This document shows, piece after piece, positions 33,321 to 41,646 of a stretch of DNA of 64,000 bases; the stretch's first letter is position 1; every line of letters begins with the position of its first letter. The stretch is taken from contig CASFZR010000006.1 in NCBI GenBank assembly GCA_949299185.1, positions 29,251-93,250 of the forward strand, written 5' to 3'. Origin of the DNA: an uncultured Spirochaetales bacterium. GTDB taxonomy: Bacteria > Spirochaetota > Spirochaetia > Sphaerochaetales > Sphaerochaetaceae. A program made the position numbers and the translations under genes. Under the pieces are notes generated by a model. That model was given only the letters and a program-made list of their open reading frames with translations, was not told the origin of the DNA and did not search any database.

Positions 33321-35183
33321 TCAATCATCGAACTTCCTGTCATAGAGAAGCGCGGCAATCATCACCACGAATACCGATCCTGCATTATGCACAAGTGCGC
33401 CGGTGGTAGGCGTAAGAAGGCCGAGGAGAGAAAGGATGATTGCTATGGCATTGATGCAGAGTGATAGCGATATGCTGAGCCGAATCGTGCTTACGGTTGC
33501 GTTGGAGAGCCTTTTCAGATATGGAATCTTCGATATATCATCACCCATCAGCGCGATATCCGCAGCTTCTATCGCGATATCACTGCCGATCGCTCCCATT
33601 GCGATTCCCACATCAGCGCTTTTCAGTGCCAGAGCGTCGTTTACCCCATCTCCTATCATCGCCACTGTGCGTCCTTCGGACCTCAGCTCATCTATCACGC
33701 TGGCTTTCTGCAATGGAAGCAGATCCGAACGTATCTCCGTAAGGCCAAGGCTTGAGGCTATGTGCTTTGCTGTACGGCTATTATCTCCGGTAAGAAGCAC
33801 ACCCCTCATATCAAGCGCTGATAACCTGGATATCATGGTCCTCGATTCCTTCCGAAGCTCATCCGAGAATCCGACAAGTCCTGTGACCTTCCCATCTATG
33901 GCGGCTATCATGATGGCCTTGCCTTCGCCTATGAGCATATTCATGGCTTCTTCTGATCCTTCAAGGGATATCCCTGCTTCATGCAGCAGTCTTGCGTTGC
34001 CGCAGAGTACGGTCTTGCCCTCGACCGTTGCCCTTACGCCTTTTCCTGCCTCCATCATGAAGGAGGAGGCTTCCTTCGGCGAGCTAGCTGTCTGCTGGAT
34101 GAGAAGTGCCTTTGCCAGCGGGTGTTCGCTTCGTCTTTCGACCGCACAGATGATGGAAATGAATTCCGTGGAACTATAAGAGGGATCAAGGATGACTACA
34201 TCCGATACCACGGGCTTTCCATACGTCAGCGTTCCTGTCTTGTCAAAGGCTATCGTATCTACCTTGCCCATCTTCTCCAGAGCATCGCCTGACTTGATGA
34301 TGACGCCTTTCTTCGTTGCCTGGCCGATTGCCGCCATGATTGCCGTGGGCGTGGCAAGTACGAGAGCGCAGGGACAGAAGACTACGAGGACCGTCACGGC
34401 CTTGACTATATTGCCGGTGAATGCGTACGCGAGGATAGCTATCAGGAGTGCAGCTGGTACTAGCCAGCTTGCCCATCTATCAGCGATGCGCTGGATAGGG
34501 GCCTTCTTCTCATTGGCTTCCTGAACGAGCCTTATCAGCTGTTCGAGAGAGCTGTCCTTGCCGACCTTCTGCGCCTTGATATCTATCGAGCCATAGAGAT
34601 TCATCGTTCCAGAGAAGACCTCGTCTCCTAGGCTCTTGTCTACCGGGAGCGATTCGCCTGTCATTACCGATTGATCTATCGAGGTGATGCCTGCAATGAT
34701 GATTCCATCTACAGGAATACTCTCTCCGGGAAGTATGCGGATAATGTCATCGACCTGTACTTCCTCCAAGGGAATCTGCTCTTCATGTCCATCCTTGATC
34801 CTCCTTGCTGACCTTGGAACCAGGCTTATGAGCTTTTTCAGACCCTTCTGGGCCCTTTCTGTCGTCTTGTCCTCAAGTATTGCGCCGAGAGCCATTATGA
34901 AAGCCACTTCTCCTGCCGCGAACAGGTCGTTTATCGCTATCGCCGCTACCATCGCGATTGATATAAGCAGGGCTGATGATATCCTCGCTATTCCCTTGTT
35001 GCATATCAGGCGCCAGATGGCGAGATAGAGAAGGGGAATACCGCAGATCACCACTGATATCCATGCGGGATCGACAGGAAATGTCCTTCCTGCAAGCGAA
35101 ATGCAAAGGCTCAGGATAAGGAACAGCCCTCCTACGATCGTCATCGGAATACCTGCGAGGAAATCGGTTATCTTCTTGAGCAT
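33321..35183 (-). CDS. P1B-type heavy-metal-translocating ATPase
   Basis: 620 residues; start at 35183 behind AAAGGAGG. P-type core motifs: TGES phosphatase loop (MTGESLPVDK), CPC metal-site helix (VVFCPCALVLATPTA), phosphorylation site AFDKTGTLTYGKP, HP locus (SEHPLAKALL) and MIGDGVNDALALKSADVG. The last membrane region reads LVHNAGSVFVV, an HN-containing version. The N-terminal metal-binding domain (HMA) usual in such pumps is absent. The cation cannot be fixed by eye (Zn, Cd, Mn or similar export is plausible). Divergent TetR gene upstream probably controls it. Confidence 0.88.
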   Translation of the reverse strand: MLKKITDFLAGIPMTIVGGLFLILSLCISLAGRTFPVDPAWISVVICGIPLLYLAIWRLICNKGIARISSALLISIAMVAAIAINDLFAAGEVAFIMALGAILEDKTTERAQKGLKKLISLVPRSARRIKDGHEEQIPLEEVQVDDIIRILPGESIPVDGIIIAGITSIDQSVMTGESLPVDKSLGDEVFSGTMNLYGSIDIKAQKVGKDSSLEQLIRLVQEANEKKAPIQRIADRWASWLVPAALLIAILAYAFTGNIVKAVTVLVVFCPCALVLATPTAIMAAIGQATKKGVIIKSGDALEKMGKVDTIAFDKTGTLTYGKPVVSDVVILDPSYSSTEFISIICAVERRSEHPLAKALLIQQTASSPKEASSFMMEAGKGVRATVEGKTVLCGNARLLHEAGISLEGSEEAMNMLIGEGKAIMIAAIDGKVTGLVGFSDELRKESRTMISRLSALDMRGVLLTGDNSRTAKHIASSLGLTEIRSDLLPLQKASVIDELRSEGRTVAMIGDGVNDALALKSADVGIAMGAIGSDIAIEAADIALMGDDISKIPYLKRLSNATVSTIRLSISLSLCINAIAIILSLLGLLTPTTGALVHNAGSVFVVMIAALLYDRKFDD

Positions 35184-35196
35184 CGGACCTCCTTTC

Positions 35197-35224
35197 TTGA
35201 CAGCTGTATGGACTGTAGTACTAT
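35197..35224 (+). promoter_or_regulatory. Probable tetR promoter
   Basis: Perfect -35 TTGACA (35197-35202), 16-bp spacer, TACTAT (35219-35224). The predicted start is near 35231, upstream of the first operator arm, giving a leader of about 100 nt. Confidence 0.45.
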
Positions 35225-35242
35225 GCTCTAATAAGGAATACA

Positions 35243-35317
35243 TGTTCCATAACGAATATTATGTATTTATATATGAAGCGGAAGAGCCAGCTTTTCCTGA
35301 TAGTACGTTATGGAACA
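35243..35317. promoter_or_regulatory. Widely spaced inverted repeat between P-type ATPase and tetR
   Basis: TGTTCCATAACG (35243-35254) and its exact reverse complement CGTTATGGAACA (35306-35317) flank 51 bp of AT-rich DNA. The left arm lies about 60 bp upstream of the ATPase start; the right arm lies 15 bp before the tetR start. They look like two operators for the TetR protein, allowing looping or control of both directions. Confidence 0.6.
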
Positions 35318-35332
35318 ATAAGGGTGATCTGT

Positions 35333-35884
35333 ATGGATAGAAGACAGAGGAAGACGGAGAAAGCCGTGTTCGATGCGGTCGGAAGGCTGTTGGAGAGAAA
35401 GAGCTATTCCCGTATCACGGTGCAGGAGATAATCGATGAAGCCGATATCGGACGGACCACGTTCTACGCGCATTTCCCGACTAAGGATGATCTCCTATCA
35501 ACGCTTTGCGAAAGGCTTTTTGACCACGTGTTCTCCTCTACGCCAGAGCGTGAACGCACCCATGACTTCTCTTCAGAGCCTGGGGATTTCGTCTCGCTCC
35601 TGTGCCATATCCTCTATCATATCCGTGATGAGCATGAGGCGCTTCACATCCTCCGAGGAGATAGCCGTGCCATCTTCATTGATTATCTGCGAAGGCGTTT
35701 CTCAGAGATGATAGGGGAAATGAGGTTAGCTTCGGATGACGCAGTACCTCGTAGCTATTTGGTCAATCAGCTGTCGAGCAATTTCGTGTCCACATTGGAG
35801 TGGTGGATAGCCGATGATATGAGAACGACGCCCGAATGTCTTGCTGGGTACTTCATGGCAGTCAGCGGGCATCTTATCGGATAA
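35333..35884 (+). CDS. TetR/AcrR-family transcriptional regulator
   Basis: 183 residues: an N-terminal TetR HTH (RKTEKAVFDAVGRLLERKSY, ITVQEIIDEADIGRTTFYAH, FPTKDDLLSTL) and a helical ligand-binding domain (LVNQLSSNFVSTLEWWIADD), which resembles the TetR_C_33-like group common in Firmicutes and spirochaetes. The start MDRRQRKTEKA is preferred over in-frame ATGs upstream, because AAGGGTG lies before it and the family N-terminus fits. Divergent to the metal ATPase and bracketed by a perfect inverted repeat, so local autoregulation is likely. Confidence 0.85.
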   Translation: MDRRQRKTEKAVFDAVGRLLERKSYSRITVQEIIDEADIGRTTFYAHFPTKDDLLSTLCERLFDHVFSSTPERERTHDFSSEPGDFVSLLCHILYHIRDEHEALHILRGDSRAIFIDYLRRRFSEMIGEMRLASDDAVPRSYLVNQLSSNFVSTLEWWIADDMRTTPECLAGYFMAVSGHLIG

Positions 35885-35912
35885 ACTTGTTTTCCTCCTC
35901 ATGCGGTTTGGA

Positions 35913-35918
35913 TATAAT
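35913..35918 (+). promoter_or_regulatory. -10 box of oxidoreductase-like gene, leaderless arrangement
   Basis: TTTGGATATAAT carries a perfect TATAAT ending 7 nt before the ATG at 35926, with no Shine-Dalgarno between. The same TTTGGnTATAAT occurs before the gene at 52581. No good -35 is visible. Confidence 0.55.
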
Positions 35919-35925
35919 TCCCCTT

Positions 35926-37587
35926 ATGGCTATCCTTCTGGCAGATCTCGATAAAGACAGCTATTCAAGAGTAGAGGGCCCCGGATTGACCGGAATCGAG
36001 CTTGGGATCTCACTGTATAGGGAGTATGAGGCATCCTCTCCGATAGTCCTTGTATCTCCTTCAGAGGAGAGCCTTCGGTTCTCAGGCTCTGCTGTCTTCT
36101 CTATCATATTTCATTCTCCGATCACGGATAGGATTGCCCTGACGATATCATCGCTCCCTCCAGGGCTATCGCTCAGGTGCCTTGGCTATGATGCGATGGT
36201 GATCAATGGGGCGTGCGAAAGCCTTTCCTGGGTATCCGTCGGCTCTGATGGAGCGGAGCGGATCGATGCCTCTGCATATACCATGATGGCCTCCTATTCA
36301 TTCGAGGAGAATGCGAGGAAGAACGTCAGTGATTCTTTCCTTTCGATTGGTCCTGCGGCAGAGCGTGGTATCATCTTCTCCGCGCTGCAGTCTGGCGGAC
36401 GGGAGATCGGAGGAGAAGGGCTTGGATATCTCTTCGCTAAGAAGGGGATAAAAGGTATATCATTCCCATCTTTTCCACGTAAGGACTTCCTGGGAAATGG
36501 CAAGGCTGAGAGGAAGGCCAGGAGGCGCCTTGAACGGTCTCGGTGGTCTAAGACCATGCGAAGGGAAGGCGGAGGACGTTTCATCGATGCGTATCTTCGG
36601 CTGGGAGCTATGCCTGTAGAGTGCTATTCGAGGCGGTTCGATCCCCGGGTGTATTTCCTAGATGGCAAGGCATTCAACGAGAAATACGGGGTGTATCCGG
36701 AGTCATGCCAGGACTGTTACTTTGCCTGCGCGAGACGCCGTGATGATAACTCGCCTCTTCCTACGTGGGAAGAGACGATGGCCTTAGGACCGAACCTTGG
36801 TTTCTTCTCTCCTGAGGATGTTGCGGCCCTTGCCGATGAGACTCGCGCTTTGGGATTATCCTCAGCGATGGTCGGAGCTATGCTTGCGGCCATGGGGCGT
36901 AATGGCCGGTGGACGAGAGAGAGTGCGATAGAGGCTATCAGAGCCATAGGAAGCGGAGAGCTGAGCGCTACGCTTAGGGATATCCCCGGCGCCGTGATGA
37001 CCTCATCTGGCTTACCGATCCTCTCTGATCTCAGGGGTTCCTTCCCGGAGGCGATAGCGGCTGCATATGAGCTCCCGCTGCGTATTCCCGCCTCTGTGCT
37101 GATGCCTCATTCTCCGCTTGGCGTAAGATCCTCTGCCATCATGGCGCTCTATGAATCTGTTTATTCCATCGCGCTTGTCTCTGAAGGATTCTCCCCGATG
37201 GGCGTGATTTCCCAGTGGTGGAGCCGGCTACCGTCGTTTATCTATCATGTTCCGATGATGCTTTACATTGCTTCTCATCTCTTCAGGGCGTACGGAAGAA
37301 AGGGAAGGGATCTTCATGCGAGGGGATTGATGCTCCTTGATAGCTTCTCTTCAGGACCGTCAAGGCTTCCTGATGCGTTCACGCTGCATCCTGAGAGCGC
37401 TCTTGATGATGCACGCACCCTACCATATTCCCAGCTTATCGAGGCCTACGAGAAGGAGAAGGCCAGGCTTGAGAGGATGGTAAGGTCGAGAAGCGAGAGA
37501 AGGGAGAGGCGATCCTCCTCGAAGAGCGCCGCTGTCGGTCCAGATGAGGAACGCGGGCGCGAGGGCGATCCCGGATTGACCAGATAG
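35926..37587 (+). CDS. Aldehyde:ferredoxin oxidoreductase (tungstopterin)-like protein, degenerate
   Basis: 553 residues with the AOR plan: a shortened N-terminal domain, then CLGYDAMVINGACESLSWVS, the segment SGGREIGGEGLGYLFAKKGI (canonically GRGGLGAVMGSKNLK), and cluster ligands SCQDCYFACARRR (CxxCxxxC). The fourth, C-terminal cluster cysteine of AOR is not found, and the pterin-binding Arg of the RGG motif is replaced, so cofactor binding is doubtful. The C-terminus is charged (SERRERRSSSK). The last 142 bp overlap a phosphoesterase gene on the other strand. Confidence 0.7.
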   Translation: MAILLADLDKDSYSRVEGPGLTGIELGISLYREYEASSPIVLVSPSEESLRFSGSAVFSIIFHSPITDRIALTISSLPPGLSLRCLGYDAMVINGACESLSWVSVGSDGAERIDASAYTMMASYSFEENARKNVSDSFLSIGPAAERGIIFSALQSGGREIGGEGLGYLFAKKGIKGISFPSFPRKDFLGNGKAERKARRRLERSRWSKTMRREGGGRFIDAYLRLGAMPVECYSRRFDPRVYFLDGKAFNEKYGVYPESCQDCYFACARRRDDNSPLPTWEETMALGPNLGFFSPEDVAALADETRALGLSSAMVGAMLAAMGRNGRWTRESAIEAIRAIGSGELSATLRDIPGAVMTSSGLPILSDLRGSFPEAIAAAYELPLRIPASVLMPHSPLGVRSSAIMALYESVYSIALVSEGFSPMGVISQWWSRLPSFIYHVPMMLYIASHLFRAYGRKGRDLHARGLMLLDSFSSGPSRLPDAFTLHPESALDDARTLPYSQLIEAYEKEKARLERMVRSRSERRERRSSSKSAAVGPDEERGREGDPGLTR

Positions 37588-37940
37588 ATACCTCCTTCCA
37601 TGCGCAGTTCTGGCACATGCGTGTGCCCTGATATGAACACATCCCCGGCATTGAGGTTGAAATCATCTATATAGAGTCTATCCCCATGGGTAATGATGAC
37701 GTTCCTTCCATATATCCTCATTTCCCTTGAGATAGGAGGGAACGGTATGCCCTCATATTCATAGAACCTGTCGCAGTTGCCCCTTACCGCGATCAGGATG
37801 CTCCACAGGGGATCAGGAGATGAGGGGCACTGGTCTCCTGCCGAGATGATACCATCCGCTCCTAGACGAGATGCGGCACTTCTTATAAGTTCCAGCCCTT
37901 CCGCAGAGCCGTGTATATCCGATGTTATGAGGTATGGCAT
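37446..37940 (-). CDS. YfcE-type metallophosphoesterase
   Basis: 164 residues with all calcineurin-like motifs: LITSDIHGS, ISAGDQC, AVRGNCDRF, VIITHGDR and ISGHTHVPEL, then YLVNPGSPSRPR. Family members hydrolyse phosphodiesters using two metal ions. The 3' end runs 142 bp into the oppositely oriented AOR-like gene, coding about its last 47 residues; the phosphoesterase fold needs sequence up to about residue 145, so the overlap is real for this gene. Confidence 0.88.
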   Translation of the reverse strand: MPYLITSDIHGSAEGLELIRSAASRLGADGIISAGDQCPSSPDPLWSILIAVRGNCDRFYEYEGIPFPPISREMRIYGRNVIITHGDRLYIDDFNLNAGDVFISGHTHVPELRMEGGIYLVNPGSPSRPRSSSGPTAALFEEDRLSLLSLLDLTILSSLAFSFS

Positions 37941-38343
37941 ATCCAGATACTTCCTGTTCCTATCATAACTCAGATGAACATGATGAAAGAAATGGCAATG
38001 TAAGTGATTCCGTTCTTTTTCAGCATATCCTTATCTGCTTAAGTCATCGATATGCATGATATTATCTTTCAATATCATGCCGACATAGAGGCGATATCTC
38101 GAATATTTAGTTGTCTTAGAAGCAGATACTTCTGATTTATGGCTTATCTATGGTTCGTGGATCGGTCGTGTAAGCACATTTTTCAATATTAAATCAGACG
38201 CGAATTCTCTATTTTTCAATATGCTGGATCGTCTTCCTTCAAGCCTGTCATATCCGAAACAGCCAGAGATAGCCAGTGCTGCCTGCGATAGTCTCATTGC
38301 CATTGGTGGAAAAGCAAACTAATATTGAAATAGAGGTATTCTT
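37941..38343. other. AT-rich intergenic region with repeated TTTCAATATT elements
   Basis: No gene recognised in about 400 bp. ATTTTTCAATAT occurs at 38178-38189 and 38211-38222, a related TTTCAATAT at 38067-38075, and the inverse AATATTGAAA at 38321-38330 just before the hydrolase ribosome site. A perfect 10-bp hairpin sits at 38054-38080. It is the longest non-coding stretch of the window and is clearly AT-richer than its surroundings. Confidence 0.6.
38054..38080. repeat. Perfect 10-bp inverted repeat
   Basis: GCATGATATT, loop ATCTTTC, AATATCATGC. AT-rich and without a T-tract, so more likely an operator than a terminator. Confidence 0.65.
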
Positions 38344-39267
38344 ATGGAACAGCGCAAACTGATGCTTAGCGATGGACATGAACTCTTCTATAGGGTATGG
38401 GATGTGCCGGAGGCGAAGGCGACGCTTCATATAAACCATGGCATGGCTGAACATAGCCTGCGCTATTCACGCTTCGCGAAGTATCTTAATTCGCTTGGCA
38501 TAGCCGTCTATGCCCAGGATCATAGGGGCCATGGGCTTACCAAGGCCGAGGATGAGAAGGGCTGGTTCGCCGAGAAGGATGGATGGCGGCTTGTCGTTGA
38601 TGATTCCTGGGAACTCGATAAGGCGATATCCAACGACTATCCGCAGCTGCCGCATATCCTCTTCGGTCATTCGATGGGATCCTTTATCGCCCGCGTCGTG
38701 CTATCGGAACACTCCGCGGCGTTCTCTGCCGTCATCATATGCGGAACAGGGGCATCCCAGGGACTGATCGGTAAATTCGGTAAGGCGCTCGCGTCACATC
38801 ATTCGCGTAAGCTTGGATCGAAGATGCCTGATCAGACGTTCGAGCGTATAGCGTTCGGCTCATATACGAGGCATTTCCCCGGAGAGGGGAACTTCGGGTG
38901 GCTTTCCCGCGATAAGGAGGAGGTCAGGAAGTATGAGGATGATCCCCTCTGCGGCTTCACCTGTTCCTCTGGTTTCTACTGTGATCTCCTGACGCTTATC
39001 GAGAAGGCCAATGATGCCACGATGATTTCCAGTATTAGGAAGGATATCCCAATCATGCTGATATCCGGCGACAAGGATCCCGTCGGAGGCTATGGCAAGG
39101 GCGTGATGAAGGTCCACAGGCTCTATAAGAAGGCTGGTATCCATGATGTTCGCCTGGTGCTTCTTCCCGATGACCGCCATGAGATACTCAATGAGCTTGA
39201 CAGGGATGTAGTGGAGAAGACGATGGGCGCCTTCATCCTGGAGACAATCGGAGAGCATGATGAATAA
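38344..39267 (+). CDS. Alpha/beta hydrolase (monoacylglycerol lipase/lysophospholipase-like)
   Basis: 307 residues: oxyanion-type HINHGMAEHSLRYSRFAKYL, YAQDHRGHGLT, nucleophile elbow LFGHSMGSFIARVV (Ser), acid in LISGDKDPVGGYGKG, and His in LLPDDRHEILNE. This is the serine aminopeptidase S33/lysophospholipase group acting on monoacylglycerols or lysophospholipids. GAGG lies 8 nt before the ATG. Overlaps the next gene start by 11 bp. Confidence 0.88.
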   Translation: MEQRKLMLSDGHELFYRVWDVPEAKATLHINHGMAEHSLRYSRFAKYLNSLGIAVYAQDHRGHGLTKAEDEKGWFAEKDGWRLVVDDSWELDKAISNDYPQLPHILFGHSMGSFIARVVLSEHSAAFSAVIICGTGASQGLIGKFGKALASHHSRKLGSKMPDQTFERIAFGSYTRHFPGEGNFGWLSRDKEEVRKYEDDPLCGFTCSSGFYCDLLTLIEKANDATMISSIRKDIPIMLISGDKDPVGGYGKGVMKVHRLYKKAGIHDVRLVLLPDDRHEILNELDRDVVEKTMGAFILETIGEHDE

Positions 39268-40513
39268 GGCTGCGGATATCGGCCACAGGTTCATCGCTTG
39301 GTGGTCTGATTATGCCCATGTCGTGATGATGGCTTTCCGGGGAACGGGAAGGGATAACATAACGATGGTGGCGTCAGGGATGGTCTATTCGACCCTTATC
39401 GCCATAATCCCCTGCCTGACGTTCCTCCTGGCCTTCCTTTCGGCGTTCGGCGTGGTCCAGCCATTCATGCGCCTCATCGCCATGATATTCCAGGACACGT
39501 TCGGCGAGCAGACCGGTGCGGAGCTGGTAGCGTATCTGGAACAGTTCTCCAGCAATGCCATGAGCCTCGGAGTCGTGGGACTCGTCTCATTCATCATCAC
39601 CGGCATACTCCTGGTAGATAAGATATACGTGTCCATCAATGCGATATTCCACACAAGGCCGACTTCCGGTACGATGCGGCGCTTCACCACGTTCCTTACG
39701 TTCCTCATAGTCGGCGCGTTCATGATCGCAGCCTCGTTCGCCATGCAGAGCATGCTGCAGAACGCGCTCTCGCGCATCGCGATAGGCATAGAGAAGCAGC
39801 GTGGCATACTGATATCGTCGATCCTGCCGATTGTCGCGGTATGGCTCTTCCTCTTCCTCCTGTACAAGGCCGTGCCTAGTGCCAAGGTACGCTTCTCCTC
39901 CGCGGCGGTCGGAGCGGCTACCGGTGCCGTGGCGCTGTTGATAACGACTAACGTGTTCAGCATGATAACCAGGTCGATGGTGAGCTATTCGGTAATCTAT
40001 GGATCGATGGCATCGCTCCTGATACTGCTTCTGTTCCTCTTCGTGTGCTGGTTCATCATCCTCTTCTCCGCCGAGCTTGTATATGTGCGCCAGTTCCGCC
40101 CTGATAAGACCTTGCTGATGGGGCATATGCAGTCGCCTGTATCGCAGATCACGGAGGCGGTGAACATGCTCCTATTGATCGCAGATAAGTATCGCCGTGG
40201 CAACGGGGCGATGACGATGAAGGAGCTGATGAGGAAGATAGGGGTGCCATCCGCCACGATCAATTCGTATATCTCTGATTTCGAGGATGCGAAGATGGTG
40301 CTTTCCACGAATACTACCAGGACGGCATTCGTCCCAGCCCGTCCGCTGGATCAGATAAGCCTCAGGGATGTGCTGATGGTGCTTTATGGCGGGCGTAATG
40401 CCAGCAGCGCGGATATAGAGACGATCGGAGAGGCTGTTGCGGTGGATTTCCTCCGCAAGGGAACCGCCGATCTCGATAACGTTACGATAGAGAACCTTCT
40501 GGAGAGGATATGA
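39257..40513 (+). CDS. YihY/BrkB-family inner membrane protein with winged-helix tail
   Basis: 418 residues. About six membrane helices with the BrkB signature (VASGMVYSTLIAIIPCLTFL, VVGLVSFIITGILLVDKIYV, YGSMASLLILLLFLFVCWFI, ILFSAELVYVR). The C-terminal 110 residues form a winged-helix-like domain (MTMKELMRKIGVPSATINSY), as in many homologues outside Proteobacteria. The old name RNase BN for this family is wrong; function is unsettled. A second ATG 3 bp downstream is possible. Confidence 0.85.
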   Translation: MMNKAADIGHRFIAWWSDYAHVVMMAFRGTGRDNITMVASGMVYSTLIAIIPCLTFLLAFLSAFGVVQPFMRLIAMIFQDTFGEQTGAELVAYLEQFSSNAMSLGVVGLVSFIITGILLVDKIYVSINAIFHTRPTSGTMRRFTTFLTFLIVGAFMIAASFAMQSMLQNALSRIAIGIEKQRGILISSILPIVAVWLFLFLLYKAVPSAKVRFSSAAVGAATGAVALLITTNVFSMITRSMVSYSVIYGSMASLLILLLFLFVCWFIILFSAELVYVRQFRPDKTLLMGHMQSPVSQITEAVNMLLLIADKYRRGNGAMTMKELMRKIGVPSATINSYISDFEDAKMVLSTNTTRTAFVPARPLDQISLRDVLMVLYGGRNASSADIETIGEAVAVDFLRKGTADLDNVTIENLLERI

Positions 40514-40962
40514 TAATAGACAGGACCAAAGCCCCAAGCCTGCTTGATGGTGATTTCGATACGATTCCGATGCCGGATTCGGCTGTTGTCTCACGATACT
40601 CAGTCGCTGATCTGGAGATAAGGTTCCAGCGTGGTGCAGAGCTTGTATCTCCGCTGGCTGTGGTCTATGTGCCGTATTCGGTGAGTGTGATCCATGATGG
40701 CAGGTATGTCTTTGCCGCGACGATCGAATGCGATGATCTCAGGGCCATGGCTCCGCTGATCGGCACATCGCTTAAGGAACTGCAGGCTGATTATGGAGTC
40801 AAGGGCTTCTATGGGGAGAAGAGGGTGATGCTCTACGGAAACGGTGAGAGGGAGACGCTTGGACCGTATTTCGGAAGCGATGCAGAGGACGAGGTCGCGT
40901 CATTCCTCCTCTCGCTTGTACTTGATTCCTTCGATGAGATAGAGGAGCCCGTAAGGCTCTGA
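40510..40962 (+). CDS. Hypothetical protein
   Basis: 150 residues, coupled to the BrkB gene by ATGA. No signal peptide or membrane helix; the middle has alternating strands (SPLAVVYVPYSVSVIHDGRY) and the end is acidic (DSFDEIEEPVRL). I recognise no family. Coupling suggests it works with the preceding membrane protein. Confidence 0.6.
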   Translation: MIIDRTKAPSLLDGDFDTIPMPDSAVVSRYSVADLEIRFQRGAELVSPLAVVYVPYSVSVIHDGRYVFAATIECDDLRAMAPLIGTSLKELQADYGVKGFYGEKRVMLYGNGERETLGPYFGSDAEDEVASFLLSLVLDSFDEIEEPVRL

Positions 40963-40970
40963 TCAGAGCC
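40955..40970. terminator. Perfect 16-bp palindrome spanning two convergent stop codons
   Basis: GGCTCTGATCAGAGCC: the plus-strand TGA (40960-40962) abuts the minus-strand stop (TCA, 40963-40965) at the centre. As a palindrome with no loop it would need to fold with unpaired centre bases; a short bidirectional stop or terminator signal is possible. Confidence 0.4.
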
Positions 40971-41646
40971 CCAGATACAGCAGTACGAGCCCGATAAGGA
41001 ATACTCCTGCTCCCAGGAGGATATTGAGGATCCTCGATACGATCCTGAATGTGCCGTTCCTGCCGATCTTCCGGATGATCGATGGAAAGGAACCAAGCAC
41101 TACGGCGAGCGCCGTGCATCCTATCGAATAGAGCAGCATCAGGAAGGCTCCTTGTGCGGTACTCTCCGTGGCCGCTATCATCGCTATCAGGGCAACGAGT
41201 ACTGGCGTTGAGCATGGGGAGGAGAATATGCCTCCGATTATCCCTGCTATGAGCGCCCCGAGATAGCCTCTGCGGGTGTTTTTCGAGGCAAGGTATGTCG
41301 ATGGCGCGATGTTTATTATCCCCCAGATCTGCATTGCCATCAGCAGCATCACGATGCCTAGTATCACATACCACCAGGCAAATGCGGCCCCTAGGAGTAT
41401 TCCCAGAAGCGATGCCGCTATGCCGAACGCGGTAAACGTGACGGCAGATCCTACAGCATATACCAGCGATAGCCTGAAGGCCTTTGCCGTACTTGCCTCC
41501 TTGCCCACGTATCCCAGTACGAGAGGTATCTGCGAGAGCGAGCAGGGAGTTATCGAGGTGATGAGGCCTGCAGCGAAGGCCGCGAACGGAGCCGCTACAG
41601 GATTTGAGAGCAATGAGCTGAGCGTGTTGAGTATTCCGTCAAGCAT
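40963..41646 (-). CDS. ccdA: CcdA-type thiol:disulfide transmembrane transporter
   Basis: 227 residues with about six helices. The two redox cysteines sit in SITPCSLSQIPLVLGY and FSSPCSTPVLVALIAM. CcdA/DsbD-beta proteins pass reducing power from cytoplasmic thioredoxin to extracytoplasmic thioredoxin-like proteins. The ATG at 41646 overlaps the end of the upstream thioredoxin-like gene by 8 bp (ATGCTTGA), supporting a functional pair. Confidence 0.88.
   Translation of the reverse strand: MLDGILNTLSSLLSNPVAAPFAAFAAGLITSITPCSLSQIPLVLGYVGKEASTAKAFRLSLVYAVGSAVTFTAFGIAASLLGILLGAAFAWWYVILGIVMLLMAMQIWGIINIAPSTYLASKNTRRGYLGALIAGIIGGIFSSPCSTPVLVALIAMIAATESTAQGAFLMLLYSIGCTALAVVLGSFPSIIRKIGRNGTFRIVSRILNILLGAGVFLIGLVLLYLGL

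Noticed and set aside
39257-40513. Annotation as ribonuclease BN
   Set aside because: The BrkB/YihY family was once misnamed RNase BN; the sequence is a membrane protein without nuclease motifs.
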